Assembly (NCBI RefSeq): GCF_012910955.1
Contig: NZ_WTVQ01000035.1
Coordinates: forward strand, 1-51,105
Direction of reading: 5' to 3'
Source: Aromatoleum diolicum
GTDB taxonomy: Bacteria; Pseudomonadota; Gammaproteobacteria; Burkholderiales; Rhodocyclaceae
DNA: 51,105 bases
Part shown: piece after piece, positions 16,357-24,104 of the stretch
How the letters are laid out: each line of letters opens with the position of its first letter
Position numbering within the stretch: position 1 is the first letter of the stretch
Notes under the pieces: generated by a model
Databases searched by the model: none
What the model saw: the letters and a program-made list of their open reading frames with translations, nothing else
Told to the model about the DNA's origin: nothing
Position numbers and translations under genes: made by a program

Positions 16357-16911
16357 ATGGATACGGACGTCACAAATAAAGCGGGAACAATGTCCGCTCG
16401 CGGCAAAGCCGGCAAACGCAGCAAGGGCCCGATGGCAGACGGCATGGGCGAAAGCGTTCGCCGGGATATCCGGCTCGGCTTCCTGATTCACGACGTATCA
16501 CGAATGCGCCGCAAGGCCTTCGATCAGATCATGAAACCCTTGGGGGTCACCCGGGCTCAGTGGTGGGTTCTCGCCCATCTGACGAGACAGGACGGGATGA
16601 TGCAGACGCAGCTGGCCGACATTCTGGACGTCGGCAAGGCCAGCCTGGGCACCCTGATCGAGCGCCTGGAAACGAGCGGTTGGGTGGAGCGGCGTGCAGA
16701 TCCGACTGACAAACGCGCAAAACGGATCTACCTCTCGCGTAACGTCCAGCCACTGCTCGAGAAAATGATTGCTTCCGAGCACACATTCAACGAGCAACTG
16801 CTGCAAGGCCTGACGGCCGAAGACAGGACGAATCTGGTTCGCCTTCTGTCTACCCTCAAGCAGTCGCTCGCGCAGATGGACCTTGGCGAGGCCTCGGGTG
16901 ACGAGGAGTGA
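16357..16911 (+). CDS. MarR-family transcriptional regulator
   Basis: A 184-residue paralogue of the MarR protein at 302-835. After a basic, low-complexity N-terminus (about 35 residues), LGFLIHDVSRMRRKAF begins the dimer helix. TQLADILDVGKASLGTLIERLE is the DNA-recognition region, and ADPTDKRAKRIYLS is the wing. Near-identity of the recognition helix regions (DLGKVAIGGLIDRLE versus DVGKASLGTLIERLE) suggests that both paralogues could bind the same or similar operators. Candidate sites are the TACACTAG-type elements listed here. The ligand is unknown; a CoA thioester is the usual expectation in such clusters. ATG 16357 is kept as the start; ATG 16390 is also possible. Confidence 0.88.
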   Translation: MDTDVTNKAGTMSARGKAGKRSKGPMADGMGESVRRDIRLGFLIHDVSRMRRKAFDQIMKPLGVTRAQWWVLAHLTRQDGMMQTQLADILDVGKASLGTLIERLETSGWVERRADPTDKRAKRIYLSRNVQPLLEKMIASEHTFNEQLLQGLTAEDRTNLVRLLSTLKQSLAQMDLGEASGDEE

Positions 16912-17026
16912 GGGCCTGAAGGACGCAGTCTGGCTTCATTGCGGCCTGGCAACCGGGCATGCGGACAACCCCGGTTAGGTGGGTGTTTCCGCACGTTTTC
17001 AGCATCCCGCAGCAAGGACTTTCAAT

Positions 17027-17683
17027 ATGGCTAGCCCCCCCGTCAGGACGCGCTCCCGACTGGCACCCGACGAACGGATTTCGGAGATCATGGCAGTAAC
17101 GCGCCAACTGCTCTCGGAAAAGGGCTATCAGAACGTCGTCACATCCGAAGTCGCCGAACGCTGCGGGATTTCCGAGGGAACGATCTATAAATACTTCGAC
17201 AGCAAGCGCGAGCTCCTCGCTCGCGTCGCGGAGGAATGGTTCGAGGAGATTCTCGGCGCCGACGAGAACCCGCCGCCGGGCGCCGGAGTACGCGAGCGCC
17301 TTCGCCAACTCGTGTGGAAAGGCCTGTCCATCATCCGGCAGGAACCGTCTCTAAGCCGCTTTGTGCTTATGGAACTGCGTTCTGACCCGACCTACCGCTC
17401 AATGCGCATCTACGAGTTGAATCGACGCTTCACCGCGAGGATTGGCGACCTGCTGCAGGAAGCGGTTTCCACAGGGCTTTTTCGCGCGGACGTGTCGGTG
17501 CGTTTGCTGCGCGACATGATCTTCGGCTGCATCGAACATCGGACTTGGGCGTACCTCCGCGGAGAAGGCGACTTCTCGGTCGACGAAGCCGCCGACGGCA
17601 TCACCAATGTGATCTATCGCGGCATGCTGATGCCGGGTGTGCAAGACGAGGGCGCGTCGCCACAGTCGAAGAAGAAGCGTTAA
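17027..17683 (+). CDS. TetR-family transcriptional regulator
   Basis: A 218-residue TetR protein. The N-terminal helix-turn-helix covers about residues 17-62: ERISEIMAVTRQLLSEKGYQNV, then EVAERCGISEGTIYKYFDSKRELL. The C-terminal all-helical domain binds an unknown ligand. ATG 17027 has AAGGA 9 bases upstream and is preferred over an upstream in-frame GTG at 16979. The gene is convergent with the 17.8-23.7 kb minus-strand operon, whose promoter carries two copies of a TetR-style inverted repeat (23765-23783 and 23792-23812). I infer that this protein represses that operon. It may also act at the AGACCGGTCT palindrome at 39470-39479, though the two sequences differ. Confidence 0.88.
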   Translation: MASPPVRTRSRLAPDERISEIMAVTRQLLSEKGYQNVVTSEVAERCGISEGTIYKYFDSKRELLARVAEEWFEEILGADENPPPGAGVRERLRQLVWKGLSIIRQEPSLSRFVLMELRSDPTYRSMRIYELNRRFTARIGDLLQEAVSTGLFRADVSVRLLRDMIFGCIEHRTWAYLRGEGDFSVDEAADGITNVIYRGMLMPGVQDEGASPQSKKKR

Positions 17684-17752
17684 ACCCTTGTCAGGCAGTC
17701 CGCTGCCCGCCACAGTTTATGGCGGAAGCCCCGTCACGAGCCTTCCGTCCGA

Positions 17753-18877
17753 TCAGTCCTGATAGACGTATTTGGCCACCAGAAGTCGCTGGATCTGGTT
17801 TGTTCCTTCCCAGATCTGCGTGACCTTGGCGTCGCGCATCATGCGCTCGACCGGGTAATCCTTCATGTAACCGTATCCGCCATGAAGCTGGATGGCATCG
17901 GTTGTCACCGACATGGCCGTATCGGTACAGAAGGTCTTCGCCATCGACGCAAAGCACCGCGCCCGATCGTCATTCGCGCCCGCAATGTCCACCGCGCGGT
18001 ACAGGATCGACCGTGCTGTCTCCACCGCGATGGCCATGTCGGCAACCATTCCTCGCATCATCTGGAAACGCGAAACCTTGCTCTTGAACTGGGTTCGTTC
18101 GGACGTGTAACGCACCGCCTCGTCCAGCGCCCCCTGTGCCAACCCGAGCGCCTGCGCCGACACCAGCGGGCGCGTGTAGGTGAGCGTCTGCATCATGTAC
18201 TCGTAGCCCTTGCCGGGGTCGCCGACGACGCGATCGTCCGGAATCAGGCAATCCTCGAGAAGGATGTCGGCGGTCGGGCTGCCGCGCATACCCATTTTTC
18301 GCTCGTGCCTGCCGATCGAGAATCCGGGGTCGTCACGATGCACCATGAAAACGCCGAATGCCTTTTCCGATATGCGCGCGAGAACAGCATACCAGTCGGA
18401 CCACCCGACATTGGAAATGAAGCGTTTCTGCCCGTTGAGCAGCCATCCGTCACTAACGCGCTCGGCACGCGTCTTCAATCCCGGCAGGTCCGAGCCGCCC
18501 CCCGGCTCGGTCAGGCAAAAACTCGCTCCACACTGACCCGCGGCGACAGAAGGCACGATTTTTTGCTTCAAGGCGTCGCTGCCAAACCAGACCAGCGGGG
18601 TCAGCGCCGCCCACGGAATAAAGAGCACCAGGGCAGACGAGCCGCAGACGCGTGCGATCTCTTCGATAGCAATGACTTGCGAGAGCAAGTCGCCACTTCC
18701 ACCCCCAAGCGCTTCCGGAAACGGCAACCCGTTCAGCTCGAGCGCCTTGTATGCGTCGATCGAAGCCATGGGAAACCGGGCCTCATCATCCACCATGGCA
18801 GCGTGAGGCTTGATCGCCTCCTCCGCCAGTCGCCGAACCTGTTCGCGGAATTCTTCGTGAATGCTGGTCATCGTCAT
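17753..18877 (-). CDS. Acyl-CoA dehydrogenase, short/medium-chain type
   Basis: A 374-residue acyl-CoA dehydrogenase with [15 protein letters not shown] (FAD/substrate contact), NGQKRFISN and the C-terminal [10 protein letters not shown], in which Glu357 is the catalytic base of short- and medium-chain enzymes. It differs from the other three dehydrogenases in this window, which have the LCAD/IVD-type base. It uses FAD and ETF. It is the last gene of the operon that begins with the dehydratase/reductase subunits, 44 bases after the racemase gene, so it probably handles a product or precursor of that enzyme. Confidence 0.9.
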   Translation of the reverse strand: MTMTSIHEEFREQVRRLAEEAIKPHAAMVDDEARFPMASIDAYKALELNGLPFPEALGGGSGDLLSQVIAIEEIARVCGSSALVLFIPWAALTPLVWFGSDALKQKIVPSVAAGQCGASFCLTEPGGGSDLPGLKTRAERVSDGWLLNGQKRFISNVGWSDWYAVLARISEKAFGVFMVHRDDPGFSIGRHERKMGMRGSPTADILLEDCLIPDDRVVGDPGKGYEYMMQTLTYTRPLVSAQALGLAQGALDEAVRYTSERTQFKSKVSRFQMMRGMVADMAIAVETARSILYRAVDIAGANDDRARCFASMAKTFCTDTAMSVTTDAIQLHGGYGYMKDYPVERMMRDAKVTQIWEGTNQIQRLLVAKYVYQD

Positions 18878-18921
18878 GTCCTGTCAAAGATGCCTACCGT
18901 TGTAATCAAGCGGACAAGTCC

Positions 18922-20109
18922 TTACGCCTTGTTCAGTTTGATGACGCCGGACTCTCCCAATTTGCTGATCTGGTCTGACGAAAAGCCCCAGTCCGCCAGC
19001 GCCGGTTCCGTGTCCGCCCCCATGCGCGGAGGCGGACGGAGCAGTTCGGAACATGTGCGGCTGAATCGCGGTGCCGGCGCCGGATTGAGCACGCCGCCTA
19101 CCTCCACGAATGCCCTGCGCGCGACGTTATGCGGATGTGTCACACACTCGTCCATCGTGAGGACGGGGGCGAAACAGGTGTCGGTGCCTTCGAGAAGCGT
19201 GCACCACTCGTCGCGGGTTCGAGTCTTGAATATCTCGGCGAAGCGCGCATGCATGTGCTCCCAGCTCGCGCGGTCGTTCTGCTCTGGCAGGTCGGCCGCA
19301 TATCGGCCCTCTTCATCCGGCAGGTCGTCCGAATTCAATCCGACGTGTTCAAGCAGCTCTTCGTAGAACCTCGCCTCGACAGCCGCGATCGACACGTGAT
19401 GCCCATCCTTTGTCTCATAGACATTGTAGAAAGGCGCTCCGCCGTCGATGATGTTGCTCCCGCGCTCGCCAGGCCACGCGCCCATCTGCTTCAGCGCGTA
19501 CTGCATCGTCATCAGGCTGGAAACCCCGTCAACGATCGCGGCGTCGACCACCTGGCCCGAACCCGAGGTACGCGCCTCGATCACCGCGGCGAGGAGCCCC
19601 ATCGCGAGGTAAAGTGCCCCGCCACCGAAGTCGCCGACGAGGTTCAGCGGAATCGTCGGCGGCGCACCCTTCTGGCCGATGGCATCGAGTGCGCCGGTGA
19701 GCGCAATGAAGTTGAGATCGTGGCCCGCAGCCCGGTTCAGCGGTCCGTCCTGGCCCCATCCGGTCATGCGCCCGAAGACCAGTCGCGGATTGCCACGCAG
19801 GCAATCCTCCGGACCGAGCCCGAGCTTCTCCATCACACCGGGCCGGAAGCCTTCGATCAGCATGTCGGCGCCCGAGATCAATTGCCGGACGGTGGCGAGA
19901 CCTTGCGCGGATTTCAGGTCGATCGCGACCGAACGCTTGTTTCGGTTCAGAAGATCGAGCTTCGATGGAAAGTCGATGCCTCTGTCGGTCTCGACAAGGC
20001 GGTCGATACGCAGGACGTCGGCGCCCATGTCGGCCAGCAACATGCCGCAAAAGGGTCCCGGCCCGATTCCGGCCATTTCAATAACGCGTATTCCGTGTAG
20101 AGGTCCCAT
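18922..20109 (-). CDS. Alpha-methylacyl-CoA racemase (CaiB/BaiF class III fold)
   Basis: A 395-residue class III CoA-transferase-fold protein. It has the racemase catalytic set rather than the transferase Asp: His130 in GHDLNFIALTGAL, Asp160 in GDFGGGALYL and Glu245 in YETKDGHHVSIAAVEARFYE, close to His126/Asp156/Glu241 of mycobacterial MCR. Family enzymes interconvert (2R)- and (2S)-2-methylacyl-CoA so that stereospecific acyl-CoA dehydrogenases can act. Its presence argues that the substrate of this cluster carries a 2-methyl branch, at least at one stage, as expected for isoprenoid-like or methyl-substituted ring compounds. The next gene downstream is an acyl-CoA dehydrogenase. Confidence 0.85.
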   Translation of the reverse strand: MGPLHGIRVIEMAGIGPGPFCGMLLADMGADVLRIDRLVETDRGIDFPSKLDLLNRNKRSVAIDLKSAQGLATVRQLISGADMLIEGFRPGVMEKLGLGPEDCLRGNPRLVFGRMTGWGQDGPLNRAAGHDLNFIALTGALDAIGQKGAPPTIPLNLVGDFGGGALYLAMGLLAAVIEARTSGSGQVVDAAIVDGVSSLMTMQYALKQMGAWPGERGSNIIDGGAPFYNVYETKDGHHVSIAAVEARFYEELLEHVGLNSDDLPDEEGRYAADLPEQNDRASWEHMHARFAEIFKTRTRDEWCTLLEGTDTCFAPVLTMDECVTHPHNVARRAFVEVGGVLNPAPAPRFSRTCSELLRPPPRMGADTEPALADWGFSSDQISKLGESGVIKLNKA

Positions 20110-20135
20110 GGCAATCGCTCGCTTCGATAAGTTTC

Positions 20136-20159
20136 CTCGCCGGCCAATCGACCGGCGAG
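20136..20159 (-). other. GC-rich intra-operon hairpin
   Basis: CTCGCCGG (20136-20143) and CCGGCGAG (20152-20159) form a perfect 8-base stem with an 8-base loop, between the activator stop codon and the racemase start. There is no T-run, so it is more likely an mRNA processing or stabilising element that sets the ratio of upstream to downstream products than a full terminator. Confidence 0.4.
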
Positions 20160-20183
20160 CGGTTGTGAATATGACCCGCCTGG

Positions 20184-21092
20184 TCAGGCCTTGAAGGTGA
20201 CCGGAGTTTCCTTCTTGCCGCAGGCGGGCGTGCAGCGCTGCGGATCGGCAAGCAGTTGTTCGAGCTTTCCCTCGACCGCATCGTCGTCGTCGCGCTTGAC
20301 CTTGCTTGCGCTGCGCAGATCGTCCAGCGCGAACAACGCTGCGCCCAGCGCGCCCGCAATCTGCGCCCCGGTCGGGATGATGAGACGCGTTTCCAACGCC
20401 TTTCCGAGGAAATGCACGGCGGCGATGTTCTGTGCGACGCCCCCCGTCATCACGATGGGGTCGTGTTTTCCGACGCGCCCGACCAGGCCGACGGTGCGGC
20501 TTGCAATCGATTGATGGACGCCGGCGAGGATGACCTGCTTCGGCCGACCTTCGGCAAGCAACGAAATCACTTCGGTTTCAGCAAAGGTCGCACACATGCT
20601 CGTGATCGCAACCGTCTCCTCGGCCTTGAGCGCCTCGGCGCCCATATCATCAAGCTCGACATTGACGGCGCGCGCGAGCACTTCGAGAAATTTCCCGGTG
20701 CCGGCTGCACAGCGATCGTTCATCGCGAAACGTGCGACCAGACCGTTACGGTCAAGCGCGATCACCTTGCTGTCCTGCCCGCCGATGTCGATCACCAGCC
20801 TCGCCTCGGGAACAAGCGCTCGCGCGCCCCGCGCATGGCAGGTGATCTCGGTGATGGTTCGGTCGGCAATGTCGAGCATGCGGCGACCGTAACCGGTGCT
20901 GACGACCCTGACGACGGCCGACAGGTTGATGCCCGCCTGCTCGAACGCTCCCCGCAGAGCGGCCCTCACACCCTCATCGCTCACTGCTCCCTTTTGGGAG
21001 ACGCAAGAGGCGACGGTGTTTCCATCCTCATCGAGGATGACTACCTTGGCCGTCGTGGAGCCAAAGTCGATACCTAGCACATGGGACTTCAT
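20184..21092 (-). CDS. ATP-dependent activator of 2-hydroxyacyl-CoA dehydratase / aryl-CoA reductase (BadG/HgdC/BzdQ family)
   Basis: A 302-residue ASKHA-fold ATPase. GIDFGSTTAK (residues 7-16) and DIGGQDSKV (102-110) are the nucleotide-binding loops. Cys128 (NDRCAAGTG) and Cys167 (SMCATFAETEV) are the two family cysteines that, one pair per dimer, hold a [4Fe-4S] cluster. The family uses ATP hydrolysis to drive a low-potential electron into the dehydratase/reductase. A charged C-terminal tail of about 35 residues ends with two extra Cys (CTPACG). Only this one activator gene is present, so a homodimer is expected, whereas class I benzoyl-CoA reductase uses two different ones. ATG 21092 has GAGGAAAAG upstream. 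No ferredoxin gene is nearby. Confidence 0.88.
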   Translation of the reverse strand: MKSHVLGIDFGSTTAKVVILDEDGNTVASCVSQKGAVSDEGVRAALRGAFEQAGINLSAVVRVVSTGYGRRMLDIADRTITEITCHARGARALVPEARLVIDIGGQDSKVIALDRNGLVARFAMNDRCAAGTGKFLEVLARAVNVELDDMGAEALKAEETVAITSMCATFAETEVISLLAEGRPKQVILAGVHQSIASRTVGLVGRVGKHDPIVMTGGVAQNIAAVHFLGKALETRLIIPTGAQIAGALGAALFALDDLRSASKVKRDDDDAVEGKLEQLLADPQRCTPACGKKETPVTFKA

Positions 21093-21120
21093 GATCTTTT
21101 CCTCTGCAGGGGCATCCGGA

Positions 21121-22485
21121 TCAGCGCATCCGGGCGCGGCTGGCGTCGATCGCCTCCAGCATCGCTTCGACGCGGCTGCTGACGACCTCGTCCTTGTAGA
21201 AGGTCTCGTCAACCATGTCGCCCTCGAACATCGCGACCGGCAGGCCGAGGCGCTTGCCGACGGCGTCGGCGATCATGTACTGGGGGTAAGAGAAGGCCCG
21301 GCAGGTTCGCGCACCGTGCAGGATCAGACCGTCGATCTCGTAGTACTCGCAGTGCTCGATGATCTTCTCGATCACTTGCGGTGCCGAGATGCTAATGGGG
21401 CAGGTAATGTAGTTCTGCGCCATGCCGTCGAGCGGGTCGCGCAAGTCTATGACCTGTGGCTCCTGCCAGAAGCCCATGTGGGTGTAGCGACCGGCGACCA
21501 TGCAGGCGTCGTAGCCGGCAAACTTGTCGGACAGCCACCCGATCTTGTTCCAGTTCATGATGCCATCCCACCACAGGCGGTACTTCTCGACTGGTACCGA
21601 GCCGATGCCTTGGGCGATACGCGATTCGATCTCGGCCTTCTTCTGCTCGAAGTAGTGCACGATCTCCGGCCCGCCGGGCAGGAAGTTGACCGGCGCGATG
21701 CTGTTGGTCCACTCGAAGAAACTGGCCGGCGACGGCCGGGCCTTGCACAGGCGCATGGCCTCCAGGCGCAACTCGGCGGCCCGCTTGGTGTATTTCATGA
21801 TCTCGGACAGTCGGTCCCAATCGTAGGGCTTGCCGGTGATGCCCTCAATGAATCGCACGCAGTCCTGCAGCTGCTTCTTCAGGAACGCCACTTTTTCGCG
21901 GAACTCCGGCCCGCTCATGTACTTCGCCGAGGACTTGTTGCCCCACACCCAGTCCATCGAGATATTGAAGATCGGCACCTTCTTGCCGAAGGTGCGGTAC
22001 AGCTCGTTATCCCATTGCTGGCCGGTGCTGCAGAAGGGGTAGGCGCTGATGATCATGTCCGGCGCCGGAATGCGCGAGCCCAGTGTGCGTGCGTCGACGT
22101 TCAGCAGCGTCTGGGCCTCAACAGTGGAACTCTGATTCATCACACCGCAGCCAATGTGCGTGCGGGCATAGGAACAGAGCTCGCGGTCATAGCCGAGCGT
22201 TTCCATGTGGGCCTGCGGCGCGGCCGATTCCTTGCGCGCGGCCAGCAGGGCAGCAGCAGCCTCGCCGTGGCACCAGGCGATGTCAGCGGCCTGCAGGATG
22301 GGGTTGAGCTGGATGCCTTCGGTCCAGCACACCAGCCGGCCCTCCTCCTTGGCGCGGAAGAGGTCTTCCCAGTAGGCATTGACCATCTGGTTGTTCAGCT
22401 TGGTCGCCTGCAGGCGGTTTGCCTTCTTGGCGATGGGCGGCTCGGCGCCCAGTATTCTCTGTTCGGGGGTAATGATCGCGCTCAT
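21121..22485 (-). CDS. 2-hydroxyacyl-CoA dehydratase / benzoyl-CoA reductase-like subunit (BcrB/BzdO-like)
   Basis: A 454-residue HgdB/BcrB-family subunit. Cys104, Cys113 and Cys152 (YPFCSTGQQWD) are candidate Fe-S ligands. HGARTCRAFSYPQY and the C-terminal EGDMVDETFYKDE resemble BcrB/BzdO of benzoyl-CoA reductases; the length is also close to theirs (about 440-450). Such subunits bind the substrate and a [4Fe-4S] cluster and receive an electron from the activator. Members either dehydrate (R)-2-hydroxyacyl-CoA or reduce aromatic acyl-CoA. The sequence features lean to the reductase side but the operon lacks the second activator-like subunit. The exact reaction is therefore open. It is between its partner subunit and the activator in one operon. 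Confidence 0.85.
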   Translation of the reverse strand: MSAIITPEQRILGAEPPIAKKANRLQATKLNNQMVNAYWEDLFRAKEEGRLVCWTEGIQLNPILQAADIAWCHGEAAAALLAARKESAAPQAHMETLGYDRELCSYARTHIGCGVMNQSSTVEAQTLLNVDARTLGSRIPAPDMIISAYPFCSTGQQWDNELYRTFGKKVPIFNISMDWVWGNKSSAKYMSGPEFREKVAFLKKQLQDCVRFIEGITGKPYDWDRLSEIMKYTKRAAELRLEAMRLCKARPSPASFFEWTNSIAPVNFLPGGPEIVHYFEQKKAEIESRIAQGIGSVPVEKYRLWWDGIMNWNKIGWLSDKFAGYDACMVAGRYTHMGFWQEPQVIDLRDPLDGMAQNYITCPISISAPQVIEKIIEHCEYYEIDGLILHGARTCRAFSYPQYMIADAVGKRLGLPVAMFEGDMVDETFYKDEVVSSRVEAMLEAIDASRARMR

Positions 22486-22516
22486 GTCTATTTCTCCGGA
22501 TCTCGCTCGTTGGGGG

Positions 22517-23686
22517 TCAGGCTGCGACGGCTCTTGCAGCGCGCTGTACCTTGATCATCTCGACGAAGGACTCGACCTTCGTACGCACGTTTTCCATCGC
22601 GACGCCATCGTGCTCGGTCTCGATCATGAGGTGCGGCACGTCGTTGCGTTCGAAGGCTGCCTTGATGCGGGGATAGGCGAAGTAATGCGGTTCACAGAAC
22701 TTGACCAGCAGGACCACCAGCCCTTGCGCACCGCACCGATCCACGGCGCCAAGCAGCCATTCCTCCCAATCGACTTCCGGATCGATCCGGGTCGGACACG
22801 GGACGTTGTCGTTCTTGCGGATGTAGGCCGTCGCAAGGGCTACGATCGGGTCACCGATCCCCGCGTCGACGTCGGTGGAGACGTAGCGATAGCCGGTGTA
22901 GAGGTCATCGTCGACGATCGTCGCGCCACACTCCTCGATCAGATCGAGAATCTCGGGTCGCGGGGCGTGGCACAAGTGCCCCGACACGTAGATCGCCACC
23001 GTGTCCGAGCGGGGCGCCGTCGACGTCTTGAGGGAAGCGATCAACTCGCGCAGCAGCGCGTTGTGCGTCTCCTTATCCATCACCATGCTCGACTTGACGA
23101 TGTGCTGCATCTGCGACGCACGGAGCTGAATCTGACCCGTCCTGCGCATCTGGTACAGGTCACGGATCAGGCGACGGTTTTCGTTGAATACGCTGATGCT
23201 GTGGCGCAGCGCCTCCTCGGTCACGACGACGCCGAGCACCTCCTCGAGGTCGGCGACGAGCTCGCGCAAGGTCTTGACCGAGCTTTCGAGTGACCAGGGC
23301 TGGCGCAGGGAGGCGATCAACTGATGAAAATGGATCGTGGTCTCCGGCCGCGAAATCCGGATTACGTCGGCGGCACTCAGCAACTGAACGCAGTGGTCGG
23401 TAAACATGATCGCATCAAGAAAACCGAGCTGATCCTCAGTGACCTGGTCCACGATGCTGCGGGTGTAGCCGCAGAAGAACGGGTACATCGCGCCGCCACC
23501 GCTCGTGATCGCGTCGGGCATTTCTTGGACGATTACCGGCAAGGCGCCGGTGGCGTGGATGATCTCCGCCGGGAAATGCATCGGAAGAGTCCCCACCGCC
23601 TTGACGCCGCGCTCCTGCTTCCACGCCTTGACGTGTTCGTAAGGCCGTTGCGCCGCTTGCGCAAATTTATCCAGAACCGTGTTCAT
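22517..23686 (-). CDS. 2-hydroxyacyl-CoA dehydratase / benzoyl-CoA reductase-like subunit (BcrC/BzdN-like)
   Basis: A 389-residue partner subunit of the same family. The N-terminus has the family segment GTLPMHFPAEIIHATGALPV (residues 32-51); Cys72 (PFFCGYTRS) and Cys99 (TDHCVQL) are likely cluster ligands, and LLVKFCEPHYFAYPRIK near residue 325 is typical of the C-terminal lobe. Length matches BcrC/BzdN (about 380). It starts the operon: ATG 23686 follows AGGAGAAAAC, and a strong promoter with two operators lies upstream. With the next two genes it gives a complete minimal set (two structural subunits plus one activator) for radical-type dehydratase or reductase chemistry, which works only without oxygen; the cluster therefore probably serves anaerobic growth. 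Confidence 0.85.
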   Translation of the reverse strand: MNTVLDKFAQAAQRPYEHVKAWKQERGVKAVGTLPMHFPAEIIHATGALPVIVQEMPDAITSGGGAMYPFFCGYTRSIVDQVTEDQLGFLDAIMFTDHCVQLLSAADVIRISRPETTIHFHQLIASLRQPWSLESSVKTLRELVADLEEVLGVVVTEEALRHSISVFNENRRLIRDLYQMRRTGQIQLRASQMQHIVKSSMVMDKETHNALLRELIASLKTSTAPRSDTVAIYVSGHLCHAPRPEILDLIEECGATIVDDDLYTGYRYVSTDVDAGIGDPIVALATAYIRKNDNVPCPTRIDPEVDWEEWLLGAVDRCGAQGLVVLLVKFCEPHYFAYPRIKAAFERNDVPHLMIETEHDGVAMENVRTKVESFVEMIKVQRAARAVAA

Positions 23687-23764
23687 CAGTTTTCTCCTGC
23701 TCTCGACAGTCAAACGGGTACGCCCCCCACACCCCGGCGCAGCGTGTCTCGACATGCGGGGCGC

Positions 23765-23783
23765 TAGTGAGTTACGCTCATTA
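23765..23783. promoter_or_regulatory. Second TetR-style operator of the dehydratase operon
   Basis: TAGTGAG (23765-23771) and CTCATTA (23777-23783) form an inverted repeat with a 5-base spacer and one mismatch. It is the same pattern as the perfect copy at 23792-23812, with centres 28 bases apart. It covers the predicted transcription start of the minus-strand operon (near 23782). Confidence 0.65.
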
Positions 23784-23788
23784 ACTCC

Positions 23789-23817
23789 AGATTAGTGAGC
23801 ATCACTCACTAAGTCAA
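23789..23817 (-). promoter_or_regulatory. Promoter of the dehydratase/reductase operon
   Basis: On the minus strand TTGACT (23812-23817) and TAATCT (23789-23794) are 17 bases apart, a strong sigma70 promoter about 95 bases before the ATG at 23686. The spacer is almost entirely occupied by the perfect inverted repeat at 23792-23812, so a bound repressor would exclude RNA polymerase. Confidence 0.65.
23792..23812. promoter_or_regulatory. Perfect TetR-style operator TTAGTGAG-N5-CTCACTAA
   Basis: An 8-base perfect inverted repeat with a 5-base spacer (21 bases in all), lying between the -35 and -10 boxes. The size and symmetry are those of TetR-family operators. The nearest TetR gene is at 17027-17683, at the far end of the controlled operon. 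Confidence 0.7.
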
Positions 23818-23968
23818 CATGCCGGAATTAAAAATTTGTTCAGCGAAAGGTGTCAATATCTCGTAACCATACATATCAGACAATAAGATGTTTCCGGTTG
23901 CAGCGATCCGAACAGATGGCACGTCCGTGCTGCATGCGTCACCCGTAGTCAGTCTGGGCACAGATTGC

Positions 23969-23997
23969 TTGACATACATAGTATTCATGCTTACTGT
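23969..23997 (+). promoter_or_regulatory. Promoter of the enoyl-CoA reductase/acyl-CoA dehydrogenase operon
   Basis: TTGACA (23969-23974) and TACTGT (23992-23997), 17 bases apart, about 110 bases before the ATG at 24105. The spacer contains TACATAGTAT, faintly like the TACACTAG elements but one base short. The 23820-23960 stretch has no gene and nothing else clear. Confidence 0.55.
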
Positions 23998-24104
23998 TCG
24001 CTATAGAACAGCTTTTCGCTGCGGACAGCGCAGCAGCCCCGGCTACGCGCGACTCACTGCGAAACGACTGACTGCAACCACGAATCAGGCAAAAGGAGAA
24101 GGTG

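Noticed and set aside
16979-17026. GTG start extending the TetR protein
   Set aside because: No ribosome site; ATG 17027 has AAGGA at proper distance and gives a normal TetR N-terminus.
20184-23686. Calling the set a class I benzoyl-CoA reductase (BcrABCD/BzdNOPQ)
   Set aside because: Only one activator-type subunit and no ferredoxin or electron-donor gene is present; the family also includes 2-hydroxyacyl-CoA dehydratases, so the reaction is left open.
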